From Adiantum capillus-veneris (Eukaryota; Streptophyta; Polypodiopsida; Polypodiales; Pteridaceae), in assembly GCA_014529385.2 (NCBI GenBank), contig CM043955.1:140699640-140763639 (forward strand): a stretch of 64,000 nucleotides of DNA, read 5' to 3'. The position numbers were made by a program, and so were the translations under genes. Positions 38,221 through 49,765 of the stretch are shown in pieces. Under the pieces are notes generated by a model. That model was not told the DNA's origin. It worked only from the letters and a program-made list of their open reading frames with translations, and did not search any database. Positions within the stretch are counted from its first letter, which is position 1; each line of letters opens with the position of its first letter.

Positions 38221-38902
38221 GATAATGTCGGTACTTTCTTTGAGGACATCACCATAGAAAGAAATTTTTTAATTACTTTGCTATAGTAAAAGTCTAGGCT
38301 TGGTTAAATGAAATAAAATCTGGGTATGACATGGTTCATGGGTAACTAGGCAATCCTCTTAACACTTCTTGAGATTTGCTGAAATTGATTAGTTTTAAAA
38401 AAACGGATGCCTACTATAAGACGTTGGGTCTCGAGCCAAAATGTGCTTGATTATATGGGAAAGTTCTCCCAATAAGAGTTTAAGAAGGATTTCAAAAGGG
38501 TTGGTTGAATGAACCTTAATTTATAAAAAAAACGTATAATTAACTCTGGAAAGTTTTGAAAAATTGGGAAATATTTTGATAAATGGAGCATTTACTATGG
38601 AATCTCACTATCTAAGAGAGATTTGCGAAATACCAAAGAATTTTGTATAATAAGAACTTGGAAAATTTTGTTTCTCTTATACTTTACAAGTACAACATAA
38701 GAACAATTGGTTTTTTTCATTGGGACATGGATAACAGCTGGGATGCCCATGCATCACGTGTACAGTAACAATTGCTAACAGAACGTTTTCTTGTTTACTA
38801 TGGGTGCAGCTGAGGGCTACCTTCTTTGATAAAAACAAACTGTTCGACATGGTTGATGACATGTGGATTAGCTTTTACATTAAAGCGGTATCACCGCTAC
38901 TA
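38221..38902. other. Unassigned DNA
   Basis: No coding region is recognised. It separates the start of element B from the 1.5 kb LTR-like repeat. No 5' LTR for element B is detectable here. Confidence 0.35.
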
Positions 38903-40083
38903 TAACATTTAATGGCCTAATAACTTGTGTGTAGAGGAAATTAGCATGAACATAGTGGGCATTTCATTAGAATAGATTCCTAATGAGAATTACAAGAGTG
39001 CTTGGGTGGAGAGAGCAACAAAAAACATAAAACCTAGTTAGATAACATCAACAATACTTTCAAAAGAGAGAGAAATTAAGCTATTAACAACAGTTGAGGA
39101 CCGGATTTGCATGGAGCCGGTCCCCCCTCCAAAAGGCTTTGTATTATGGTTTCTCCCATCAAGAGAGATATTGTACAATACAATTCTTTGTGTTCCTTCA
39201 AGACTAGCAAGTGCAATGAAGATGAAAGCTTCATGCACTAAGCAAAACACTTATCAAACACAACATCAATTATCTCCGGTCTCAGACCCAAGACCTCACA
39301 CACCTTCGAAGATGGTGAGAGCTAGCAGGGTATGAGATTAGATTGAGAGGAAGAAGGAGTATCTTACGAGAAAGATGTACATCTCCTCACATAATCACTC
39401 ATATTAGCATAGCTTAGCTTAGTAATTAGCATGGTAGAGGATATGAGCATGCATTGAAGCTTGGATCTTGGTTGGATTTGCATCCACATGCCAAGAGTGT
39501 GTCGATGTAGGCTTCTATCTCACAAGCTTGGAGTAGGTGATGAGTTCTCCATTAAAGCTTGGGAAGAGATAGTCTTCTTTACTTCTCCATAGACTGTGTG
39601 AGAGTGTGTGTGATAATGCCTTGCAAAAATCAGCCCCTCTCTCTCTCTCTCTTCGGAGAGCCCTCTTGCTATTTGCTCTTCCTCAACCCTCATTGGCCCT
39701 CCCCAAGTCAAGCCAATGACAATTAAGCAGCATAAGTGATAGCCTTCTGACATGTGTCCCCCTTTCCCCTTTTATGAGAGCTTTAGGTAATTTAATAATT
39801 AAACTAAACTCTCATTGGACCCCTTTGCCTCCTGGCCAATAGGAATCAGGCAAGCCATTGGGCTGCTAAATGCTCATTGGACCCCTTGGGAGACTGTCTA
39901 ATAGTCTTCTAGAGGACTTAATTCTCATTGGTTCTTTTATTAAGTGTTTTTAAATTAATTAAACTAGATTTACTCTAGCCTAATTCTCATTGGTCCACCT
40001 CCAAGGCCATCCAATAGGAATTGGGTACACCTTGTGGGCATCTGGCCTAGGGAGCTGACATGTGTCCCTCATTCCCTTTGTGT

Positions 40084-40136
<53 letters not shown>

Positions 40137-40428
40137 CTTTCTCTCTCATCCCCTACTCCCAAGGCTCGCCCCCTCCTATGTAGGGATTTGAAAAGACTTT
40201 TTGGTCACACACAAAGCATCCAATTTCCCCTAGGGTTGACCTTTGGACACAACCTTTGAATTTTTGGAACCTTAGCATTTTGGAAGTCTTAATGGGCTGA
40301 ACCTTAGAGTCTTTTTAGCCCAATGTTGCACATGGATCTTTTGCAGATGGCCCCCGCTTTGGATCCCTATTTCTCTCCTTTGGATTCCTACTGTGGCCGG
40401 TCTACTAGCTTAACCAATATTCTAGCTT
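38903..40428 (-). repeat. 1.5 kb LTR-like repeat, copy 1
   Basis: It runs from TAACATTTAATGGCC to CCAATATTCTAGCTT and recurs as a second copy at 43066-43782 plus 62982-63758. In minus sense it begins directly after a purine tract that follows the chromodomain gene, the expected place of a 3' LTR. It contains a GT microsatellite (40089-40134) and many CTCATTGG-type short repeats. The ends are not clean TG...CA, so LTR identity is inferred from position. Confidence 0.75.
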
Positions 40429-40439
40429 TTTCTCCCCTT
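40429..40439 (-). promoter_or_regulatory. Candidate polypurine tract
   Basis: The minus strand reads AAGGGGAGAAA just before the 1.5 kb repeat and about 430 bases after the chromodomain stop. This supports the repeat being the 3' LTR of the element at 40870-43065. Confidence 0.55.
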
Positions 40440-40869
40440 GCACTTCCCCATATTAAATGACCAGTTTAACATGAGAAAATCATTTAGGAGAATTAGATAT
40501 TTATTATTATGAAATTATCTCTCTCTTGAAATCATAGTCGTCCTTGACTATGGTGTAGAGAAGATAAAGCATATTCATGAGTCCTTTTTTTAGCGGGTAG
40601 AGGATCCCTATGTTACCCTATGACATCATTCCACAATGGATGACTAGTCCATTTGGCGCTTGAGAGCCTCAGGCTTCCACAAGCATGTCTGCACATTAGT
40701 CCTATCAGTCTTCCATAGTAGAGTGACAAGCTCTACTTGGTGTTTGGGAGACGTCGTCTCCGCAAACTTGATCTAAGCATGCATACTACTTCATTTTTGT
40801 GCACAATAAAGAAAAAGAGAGTCTTATAAGACAAAAACTTTGTTCATTTTTAACATTTTGTACATTTGC

Positions 40870-43065
40870 TTACTCTTGGGAAGCATTGTAAGCATTGACA
40901 AGGTTTAGGTTATCCTTTAATTGTATGCCTTGCATCCATCTAGCATCTTCAAAAAGATAATTCTTAAACTTAATAAGATATCGTCGGATTGTCTTACCGC
41001 CTCTTAATACCTTGTCTTCATGTCGGAGAATGGACTCTGGCTACAACACCTCCTCTTGGTCCTCAATCTCCGGTGGGTCTTCAATAGTCGGTTCTTGAGG
41101 TGGCTCTCCTTTGTATGGCTTTAATAGGCTCACATGGAAAGCATTGTGTATGAGCCAATGATTGGGCAACTTGAGTTGATAGGCCATCTCATTGATTGGC
41201 CTAAGAATCTGGAAGGGACCATAGTACCTTTTTGCTATTTTAGCATAGTACTTTTGGTGTCCTGTAGGATTCTTGCCCGTCGTGTGCCTTAATCGAGCCT
41301 TGGGAAACTTTAATAAGACCCAATCATTTTCTTTAAAGGTTTGGGCTCTTCTGTGCTTGTCAGCAGCAGCCTTTTGCCTTTGCTGTGAGATAGAGATAGC
41401 ATCCTTAATCTTTTGAAAATATTCTTGTAGGTCTCGGCTATACTCATATGTAGCGAAGATCTTCCCATGTACCTTAAGTAGCAAGGGACTTTTTGATCTC
41501 CCCTCAATTACCTTGAAAGGTGCTTTTCCCGTGGAAGTATGTACAGTGTTATTGTAAGCATACTCCACTAAGGGTAAGTACTTCTCCCATTGGGATCTTT
41601 GATCTACTTCCGTTACATAGGCTTTTAGTAGATCGAGAATTGTAAGGTTAGCTATTTCACTTTGGCCATCCGTTTGTGGATGATAGACCGAAGAGAAGTT
41701 TAGCCTTGTCCCTAAGTTCTCAAAGAGACCCTTCCAGAAATTACTAGTCATTCTAGGATCTCTATCTGACACTATGGACATTGGCAAGCCATGGTACTTG
41801 AAAATTTGTGAAAGGAAGAGGGTTGCCATTTGATGGGCTTTGATAGTCTTTTTGACAGGTATAAAATGAGCTTGTTTACTGAACTTGTCTACTATTGTCC
41901 ATATTCCCGTATTCCCATGGATAGACTTAGGCAATCCAAAGATAAAATACATGGATATGCTCTCCCATGGTGAATTAGGGATTGGCAAGGGTTGAAGCAA
42001 TCCAAGTTTCTTCCCTCTATCAAATTTTGTCTTTTGGCATACCACACATTTAGAAACATACTCTTGTATGTTTGCTTTCATGGTAGGCCAATAGAAATAT
42101 GTTTCAATCCCCTTTAGGGTAGACTGAATCCCTCTATGCCCCGCATAAGGTGGAGCATGAGATTCATACATTACTTTCTCACGTAGTGAGTTAGTAATGC
42201 ATAGTCTATTGCCATAGAGAAGATAACCATCTTGTAAAGTAAATGGTGTTCTTTCTTCCCTAATGCAAGGACTGAGATCACATCTCTAAAATAGGGATCA
42301 ATAGCGTACTCATCTATCATTGAAGATAGATAATTGTGAGTTGCTATGGAAACCGTATTCACTCTCGGTCGTCTTGAGAGTGCATCAGCTACTTGATTAT
42401 GCTTGCCAGAAATGTGAGCAATATGAAAATGAAATTGCGAAAGGAAATTTGCCCACCTCATTTGTTTGTCGGAGAGCTTGGTCTGCGTCATGAAGTACTT
42501 AAGACTTTGGTGATCTGTTCGCAGAATGAAAGGAGTCCCCAATAAATAGTGCTTCCATGAGCCTAAGGCATGTAGAACTGCAAGGAGTTCCTTTTCGTAT
42601 ATGCCTAGAGCTTGCTCAATAGGGTCGAGCCTTCGACTCTCATAGCCTATGGCGTGCCCTTCTTGAAGCAAAACATCTCCAAGGCAATCACCACAAGCAT
42701 CACATTGGATCTCAAATGCTTTTGAGAGATCCGGTAGTGTAAGCACATGTTGAGAGATAAGCTTTTCTTTAAGCTTTTCGAAAGCATTGTTCTCCTTAGC
42801 AGACCATTTATACCTAACGCTTTTCTTTGTTAGGTCATGTAATGGTCTTGCAATTTGTGAGAACTTTTCTATGAAGCGTCTATAGTATGCACACATACCT
42901 ATAAAGCTTCTTAGTTCATGAAGATTCCTTGGTTTAGGCCATCCTTTTACTACCTCTAACTTGGATGGATCCATTTGGATGCCATCTTGAGAGATAATGT
43001 GACCTAAATACTGAATCTCTTGCAAGAAAAATTCATTTTTCTTTCGATTAACATAAAGTTTATTG
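40870..43065 (-). pseudogene. Chromovirus pol: RT end, RNase H, integrase, chromodomain
   Basis: The minus strand encodes the RT end (KLYVNRKKNEFF, YLGHIISQDG), RNase H (FEIQCDACGD, YEKELLAVLHAL, RTDHQSLKYF, VADALSRRP), an integrase zinc finger (HAPPYAGHRG with CVVCQKTK) and core (SDRDPRMTS, YHPQTDGQSE), the GPF-Q-like tail, and, past one in-frame TAG at 41039-41041, a chromodomain-like RRYLIKFKNYLFEDARW ending at 40870. Two defects stand out: a frameshift near 42255 splits RNase H from integrase, and the first catalytic Asp of the integrase triad reads Tyr (SMYFIFGLP where related elements have SMDFI). The rest of its RT lies at 63759-64000. Confidence 0.9.
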
Positions 43066-43782
43066 TAACATTTAATGGCCAAATAAGTTATGTGTAGCCG
43101 AAATTAGCATTAACATATTGGGCATTTCATTAGAATAGATTCCTAATGAGAATTACAAGAGTGCTTGGGTGGAGAGAGCAACAAAAAGCATAACACCTAG
43201 TTAGATAGCATCAACAATACTTTCAAAAGAGAGAGAAATTAAGCTATTGACAACAGTTGAGGACCGTATTTGCATGGAGCCGGTCCCTCCTCCAAAAGGC
43301 TTTGTATTATGGTTTCTCCCATCAAGAGAGACATTGTACAATACAATTCTTTGTGTTCCTTCAAGACTAGCTAGTGCAATGAAGATGAAAGCTTCATGCA
43401 CTAAGCAAAACACTTAACAAACACAACTTTAATTATCCCCGTTCGCAGACCCAAGACCTCACACACCTTCGAAGATGGTGAGAGCTAGCAGGGTATGAGA
43501 GTAGATTGAGAGGAAGGAGTATCTTACGAGAAAGATGTACATCTCCTCACATAATCACTCATATTAGCATAGATTTAGCTTAGTAATTAGCTTGGTAGAG
43601 GAGATGAGCATGCATTGAAGCTTGGCTCTTGGTTGGATTTGCATCCACATGCCAAGAGTGTGTTGATGTAGGCTTCTATCTCACAAGCTTGGAGTAGGTG
43701 ATGAGCTCTCCATTAAAGCTTGGGAAGAGATAGTCTTCTCTTTCTTCACACATGAGATTTTGTGATTGTGTGTGTGATAATG
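43066..43782 (-). repeat. 1.5 kb LTR-like repeat, copy 2, left part
   Basis: It matches 38903-39613 closely. It stops at the target-site duplication of the 19.2 kb element and resumes at 62982. Copy 1 is continuous across this point (GATAATGCCTTGC near 39611), which shows the intact pre-insertion site. Confidence 0.92.
43778..43782. repeat. Target-site duplication TAATG, left copy
   Basis: TAATG directly precedes the 5' LTR and is repeated at 62982-62986 directly after the 3' LTR. Ty3/gypsy integrases make 5-bp duplications. The uninterrupted site in copy 1 has TAATG once. Confidence 0.95.
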
Positions 43783-43991
43783 TGTTGAGCCAGCAGAGGA
43801 TCGCACCCACATTTTTGCTCACACCCATCATTTTGTAACCATTGATTGTAATAAATGTCTTTCCGACATTAATTTTGATTTGAGCCATTCATTAAGTAAC
43901 GGGACTCAATTGAGTTTCCAGCTTGTAATCCCGAAGTAATTTCACCTGTTGATGTAAATAATTAGAGATGTTCTCACCTCCAAGGCTGAGG

Positions 43992-43998
43992 TATATAA
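43992..43998 (+). promoter_or_regulatory. LTR TATA box
   Basis: TATATAA in the 5' LTR, repeated at 62187-62193 in the 3' LTR. Transcription would be expected to start some 25-35 bases downstream, shortly before the GA tract. Confidence 0.7.
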
Positions 43999-44065
43999 GC
44001 CAAAGTTTTGTAACCTAAAGAGATTCAATTATTAATCAAAGTGAGTTTTTGAGCGCCGTGACTGT

Positions 44066-44168
<103 letters not shown>

Positions 44169-44794
44169 TTATCTTCTTGCTACGCGAGCTACGGGGCCGC
44201 CATTGGAGAAGCGACACCGCCATTGTGTTAGCAACGGTGAGAGCTATGCACAGATACCAAGAGTGCGCGCTATCGGCTTCTATGTGTGGTAAGTTCCTAC
44301 GAGCTTCGGTGTGAGTTTTCTTCCAACTCGTGTGTCGGAATAGAGCGTGCAGCCTATCTATAGAACCACAACGAGTAGAGCTACGCATTAGTACCATCGG
44401 GGTCAAGTTTCGGTCACCTGTATTTTTCGGCCTGTCTTCATACGCGTTTGCCGCACGGAGTGGTTATAGGTTGATTTTGCAGTTCAAGTCTTTAGGGTGT
44501 TGTTCTTACCTAGTGTATAGACTTCCCCTTGAGTTTGAGATCAATTCAATGATTCTAGATCCTGTTTCGTATAGTATTCGTTCGTAGTACGAATTTCAGT
44601 CACTTGTGTATTTTAGAACTTAGATTTGATTTCCTTAGTAGTGATTGTCATTAGAAGGTCGAGTAGGTGATTTGACACCCACCTAGTTGTTTCCATGTGC
44701 CTGCGGGTCAAGCTCCGTCCTCGTCTGACAAATTCTGTTGTTGGTTGAGTTCTCGCTATTTAGCTTCCGCTAGCGGCGTAACCGCCTTAACATT

Positions 44795-44813
44795 TGGCGC
44801 CGCTACCGGGGAC
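44795..44813 (+). promoter_or_regulatory. Primer-binding site, tRNA-Asp type
   Basis: TGGCGCCGCTACCGGGGAC begins two bases after the 5' LTR. It matches the complement of the plant tRNA-Asp 3' end at 17 of 19 positions from memory (known sites read TGGCGCCGTTGCCGGGGAC). This primes minus-strand DNA synthesis. Confidence 0.85.
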
Positions 44814-46183
44814 GAGAGCCCTAAGTAAGTGACCTTAGACTAAACCTACGAGGTGAGTCGTATAAACTACTTTGTATACTTTAGTTAGAAAAGATCTAGG
44901 AGTGGTGGACTCCGAAGGTCTCGAGAGATACTAGGAAGTGGGGTATTCCTGGGTCTTCCGTGTTGACAGTATTTTTAGTTTAGCTTAGATTAGATTGTTT
45001 TTTATGGTGTTTAAGTGGTTGTTGACATAAAAAGCATTTGCTACTCCTTGTGTGGTAGTAAATCTCTTTATATTTTCAATTGCAAAAAATCCATTTTATG
45101 ATTAGAAGTAGCTTAGGTAGGGCCTGATTTGATCCTGATCTAGAGCTATCAATTGGTGTTCTATTTGCTTGATGTGTTTGATTGCATGTTAGATCACTGA
45201 AAAAGTCACTTTGGTAGTGAAATATGCAATAAACAAAGTTCAGGAGAATTTTCTGTGTAACTGATTGTTGCTGAGCACTTAAAAGAGCTATTGGAAGAGT
45301 TCTGTGCTGAAAAACTGGAAATCTGCAACTTTAGACATCATACGCGTATGATGTCTTAGGACCTAAACAGAGACTAAAATTGAAAATTTGACATTGCCAG
45401 AGTGTTTAGAAGGGGGGTTTTACCCTAAGATCAACTTAAAACAAGAGCATTAACACTCAAAGAAACCCAAAAAGACAAGTCGGAGTCCAAGAAACGCAAA
45501 GAATAGAAAATTTTGGATTCAAATCTTGTTTTTACATTCAAACCTGACAAAAACACTTGAAACTCAATTATAAACATTGGAGAAGGCCTAAAACCAAAAA
45601 TAGTCAAAATCTGGGACAAAAGACATCATACGTGTATAATGTCTTTTGGCACATCCACTGCTTATTTTTGATATCTGACCTGACAAGATTGTTACAGGCA
45701 CTGTAGGAAGCATAAATATCAAGTTTGGACCCAAAGTGATGAAAAAGACATCATATGCGTATGATGTCTTTGACCTAATTTTGGACATATTTTGATACTT
45801 TGCTAACACAGATCCATTGTAATAGCCGTCTAGAGGTTATATTTCAAGTTTCATCCCATTTGGATCACAATTGACCCAAAAAACAAGTCAAAAGCGGAAA
45901 ATTGCCAAGAAAAGCCTAAATTAGCCATAACTTGCTCAAACAGAGTTCAAACTGAATTTTGTGAGTGAACAGAGCATAAAGGGGCCACTGAGAGTGAGCA
46001 TAACCAAAATAGTCAAAATCTGTGAAAAAAAGACATCATACGCGTATAATGTCTTTTTCAGCATAACTGCGACAAAATTCTCACTTGATGAAACAGAAGT
46101 TGTCCAACTGACAAGATTAGACAACTGACCAAGTATCAGTCAGTTTGGATCAATTCTGACCACAAAAACTTGGGGAAAACAAA
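44814..46183 (+). other. 5' leader of the 19.2 kb element
   Basis: 1.37 kb between primer site and gag with no credible ORF. It holds four copies of the 24-bp palindrome and short recurring phrases (CAAGTTT, CATTTGGATCA, AAAATAGTCAAAATCTG) that also occur in the spacer at 57.4-58.6 kb, suggesting both zones grew from one repeated unit. Confidence 0.8.
45333..46054. repeat. Palindrome array in the leader (four copies)
   Basis: The 24-bp palindrome is AGACATCATACG followed by its reverse complement. Copies: 45333-45356 (perfect), 45621-45644 (ACGTGT centre and ATAATG variant, extended to 32 bp by flanking A/T), 45746-45769 (one change), 46031-46054 (ATAATG variant, flanks extend it). Start-to-start spacing is 288, 125 and 285 bp. 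Confidence 0.97.
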
Positions 46184-48133
46184 TTGCCGAGACGGAAAAG
46201 TTACAGTCCTTTAGGGGAATTGATGAATTTGAGATCGGGCAGGAATCTCCGAAATAATCAACCAAAACAAGGGGAACCAGCAAGTGTCATATCAACCGAG
46301 GGAAGTGTAAACCAAAGTTGGGTGCAACCATTAGAGCCGATCTTTGAAGGAAGTGTTTCTGATACTTCTTCGGAGAGGTCTTACGAGATTTTCACCGAAC
46401 ACTCGAACAGGAACAACAGAGAAAATATGGCAGCAGGATCATCAAACCCTTCCGCCACCATGAAGCTATTGTTCATAAAATACCAGTACGACAATGAGCA
46501 AGGTGCCAAGATCTACAAAGATGGAATGGACCGCTATTGTGTAAAGATAGAAGAAAGACCTAGTGAGTTCAAGGACTTAGTGCCTGTGAGCTATAGCGGA
46601 GATAGATATCTAGATGACGAGGGTACCATGTACTTGGTAGTCCTAAACCCTAACATTGTGGACAAGTGGGGATTGATGGGCACCAAAGCCAAAATAGATG
46701 AAGAACTCGAGGAGAAAGCACCAATAATGAACTTCCCTAATGCGAGGTTAAGAAGAGAGAATGAAACTACAAGGATCAACACTGATAACATCTATGTGGG
46801 GCTATACAAATATAATAATGGGGAGCAAGATCTCTATTATAGATGTGAAGAACCCTACACCGGAGAGTTGACAGACAAAAAAAGACTCTATGTCTTTACC
46901 TACACAGAGGGATCGGAAGTGAAAATTGCCGCTTACGATAAGTATGGCAGGCAATACTCAACAATGGGCAAGAAAGAATTAGAAGGATATACATACTTTG
47001 GGGGACCACTACATCAGTATTATGTTACTTCTAGCTCACATAGACCAGCACCAACAACTGGAGTGCAAAACTCAATGACAACAGGAGGACAAAGAACTCA
47101 GGTTGCTGACTCTTTCAGTCAACCTTGGGACTCGAAGCTCGGACCAATGGGATCATTACATTCCAGAGAGTCAATGGAGACGAATCGAGGTAGTGCAGTT
47201 CCAATCCCCACCTATACCACTCCAGGTCCAAGGTTTGAAGCGGAACCATCACATTTACCTCCTAGTAGTAGATTCAGGGCGGGGGAACCGACAAGGGTAA
47301 CCCATGAAGTCCATGATGCTAGAGAAAGCTTTAGCCGAGACACAGGAGCAATGAGATTGGTAGCAGATCATAGACGTATGAGACCATCTCAAGTAGCCAA
47401 GTGTATGCCAAAGAAGTATGGTGGTTCAGGAGATCCGTATGCACATGTGTCACTCTTTAAGCAAGTCTTAAGAGCTGAGCAGATAACAGATTTCCATACA
47501 CAATACGAGGGATTTGGTCTTACTCTAGAAGGTACTGCATTGACATGGTTTCAACCAATGAACATAGGGGGATTCCATGACATTGACCATTTGCTAAGAG
47601 AGTTTGCTGAGGAATTCTCAAAACGAGGGATTAAGCACAATACGGTCTCACAAATATATGCTTTTAAACAGAGAGAACACGAAAAAGTGAAGGAAGCTTC
47701 ACTTCGCTTCAAACAATACATTGAGAGATGTCCAGTACGTGAACGACCACAAGATGACAGACTATCTGTTCTCTTTATTGAGGGACTGAGGAACGACACT
47801 CTCAAGAAGGACTTGCACTTGAAAGCTTGTACAAGTTTCGAGCAAGTAACGAGAGAGGCATTGTACTTAGTGGATAACTGTACGGTTTATGGAGAGGTGT
47901 CAGCGGATACAGATTTTGCATCCAGTAGCTCCTCCTCCGTAGCGAGCGAGACTACCACTAAAAAGAATGTTCAAACAACAACCATGCCAAATGTAGAGCA
48001 AATGATAGAAGATGCTCTAAAAAGGATGGCACCATACCAAAAACCATTGCCAAAAACACTGAAATGGTGTGCTATTGAACAAAAATGGAAAATCATCCAA
48101 CAGAGGAGTGCTATTACAACAAAGGGTATGTAA
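46184..48133 (+). CDS. gag: Gag polyprotein, N-terminal and capsid part
   Basis: A frame of about 650 codons encoding the structural protein of the virus-like particle. The open frame begins at a TTG (46184); the first in-frame ATG is 46223, just before the LRSGR motif typical of gypsy Gag N-termini. The retrotransposon Gag domain lies at about residues 400-560, with ALTWFQPMNIGG, FAEEFSKRG, FKQYIERCP and LFIEGLRNDTLKK. An Asp/Glu-rich region of unknown fold (residues 80-280) precedes it. The frame closes at a TAA (48131-48133) created by a small indel near 48090, because the sequence stays coding in another frame. Confidence 0.9.
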   Translation: MPRRKSYSPLGELMNLRSGRNLRNNQPKQGEPASVISTEGSVNQSWVQPLEPIFEGSVSDTSSERSYEIFTEHSNRNNRENMAAGSSNPSATMKLLFIKYQYDNEQGAKIYKDGMDRYCVKIEERPSEFKDLVPVSYSGDRYLDDEGTMYLVVLNPNIVDKWGLMGTKAKIDEELEEKAPIMNFPNARLRRENETTRINTDNIYVGLYKYNNGEQDLYYRCEEPYTGELTDKKRLYVFTYTEGSEVKIAAYDKYGRQYSTMGKKELEGYTYFGGPLHQYYVTSSSHRPAPTTGVQNSMTTGGQRTQVADSFSQPWDSKLGPMGSLHSRESMETNRGSAVPIPTYTTPGPRFEAEPSHLPPSSRFRAGEPTRVTHEVHDARESFSRDTGAMRLVADHRRMRPSQVAKCMPKKYGGSGDPYAHVSLFKQVLRAEQITDFHTQYEGFGLTLEGTALTWFQPMNIGGFHDIDHLLREFAEEFSKRGIKHNTVSQIYAFKQREHEKVKEASLRFKQYIERCPVRERPQDDRLSVLFIEGLRNDTLKKDLHLKACTSFEQVTREALYLVDNCTVYGEVSADTDFASSSSSSVASETTTKKNVQTTTMPNVEQMIEDALKRMAPYQKPLPKTLKWCAIEQKWKIIQQRSAITTKGM

Positions 48134-49581
48134 GGGAGCGCCAGTATGCACCTCCTGCTCAATTAGCACCACCTCAGATACATCCAGTACCTCGATACCC
48201 AACGGGAATGTACCAGGACCTATGGGGATAGAAAACCGCAACCGGTATTGGGACAACAACCACCTTTACCAGGAGCAAGACCAGTGGGCATTAGATATGC
48301 ACCAACCTTAGAGAATCAGGAAGAACAAGCCTTAGTGCCTGTTCAAGCCTATTATGAAGAATCTGGTGCACACATGTCTCCAACTATGTATTACCCACCA
48401 GAAGAACCAAACAACCAGAACCATGGGGCATGATTGGGAATGTTGGAATACCAACAATTACAAGTGCTTCTGATGAAGAGAGATACAATTTGGACGCAAG
48501 AACATTGATGTTCATAGCTCATGGAGGGTTAACAGGACAAAGACCATCCTATCCACAAAGGACGAATCAAATGGGACCAAGACCAGCACTAGGACCCTGT
48601 TACAAGTGTGGAGGTGACCATCTGATGAATGTTTGCCCACATACGGAAATCATTAGAATTAACGCTTATTGCACTGAGTGTGGGGTTACTCACTTCATTG
48701 AGGATTGTTCAAAGAATCCAAACAAAGTGCAAAAGACGACATTGAATATGTTAGAAACTATTCCTACCAGCAGTGGGTCTGAAAATGAAACTCTGATACC
48801 AACGCAAGTTGTTACTAGAGCTCAAGCTAAGAAAACCACTAGAGAACCTGAGAATGGAAAGTTAGCGACTGAAGTGGTTAGTCAAGGACCGCGGAGTCAG
48901 AAAAACACATGGAAAGCTAGAAAAGCACGCATGAAGTTGAGAAAAGAACGTGAAGACGCTATTCTAGCTGAGGAACTAAAGCAAACTAAAGCTAGATTAG
49001 AAAAACTTGAGAGTCAAAACGGGAAACGAGAGATGAGCCCGGAAAGAACGAAACAAAAGAGTATCAAAGAAACAACGAGCTTAAGCTCAGGGGGATCAGT
49101 GCTAGTCGACAAAGTACACGAACCATTGGACGCACTGATGAGAGCTTACGAAGCTAGGTTAAAGAACAACCAAACACAAGAACAGAGGTGGATGACATAC
49201 CCAAACGCGGAATTGGAAAAGCAGAGACTTGAAATGTGCCAGAGAATGATCGAGACTGCACAAGCCTTATTAGAACCACCAAAAGAAACAATGAATTGTG
49301 GAAAGGAAAACCCAATTCAGCAAGAGACTATCGTTTCACGGGTAGCTGAAAAGACTCCCAGTGCACAAAAGCCTGAAAATACACAAAAGGATGACCGCAT
49401 AGTATTGAACACAACCGATCAGGAGATAGAGAGTTTTCATCCAGTCATACAGAGGATTTACGGAAAAGATGAGGATTACAATGAATTTTGGAAACAAGTG
49501 AGAGAGGCAAACTTTGCAAACGAGCTAAGTTGCCAAGCTAATCAGACAAATTGGGAAAAGGACATCAGAATCCTCCCATAG
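48134..49581 (+). pseudogene. Gag C-terminal part with two zinc knuckles (frameshifted)
   Basis: Coding continues in shifted frames (48248-48433, then 48430-49581). Two zinc knuckles lie close together, CYKCGGDHLMNVC and CTECGVTHFIEDC, both spaced CX2CX3HX4C, one residue shorter than the canonical retroviral CX2CX4HX4C. These bind RNA during packaging. A charged helical linker (RKEREDAILAEELKQTKARL) and a Gln/Lys-rich stretch follow. Homologous ends in elements A and B support continuous coding in the ancestor. At least two indels break it here. Confidence 0.8.
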
Positions 49582-49765
49582 TGGAATTTGAGGCAGGATC
49601 TCAAGTGGACTTGGATCTGCAATCTTACTGGGGAGATGGGGGCTCTGTTAGAACAATGGAGAGCAAACCTCATTCACTGAAAACCTTACCTTCATACTTA
49701 GGAGAGTATGAAGCAAAATCCGAGATTAGAGCACTTCCCTCACGAAAAATCTCATCAAAAAAGTC

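Noticed and set aside
38903-40428. Helitron, because the repeat ends near CTAG
   Set aside because: Both copies share CTT after CTAG, there is no 5' TC end or A/T target, and the position after a polypurine tract fits an LTR better.
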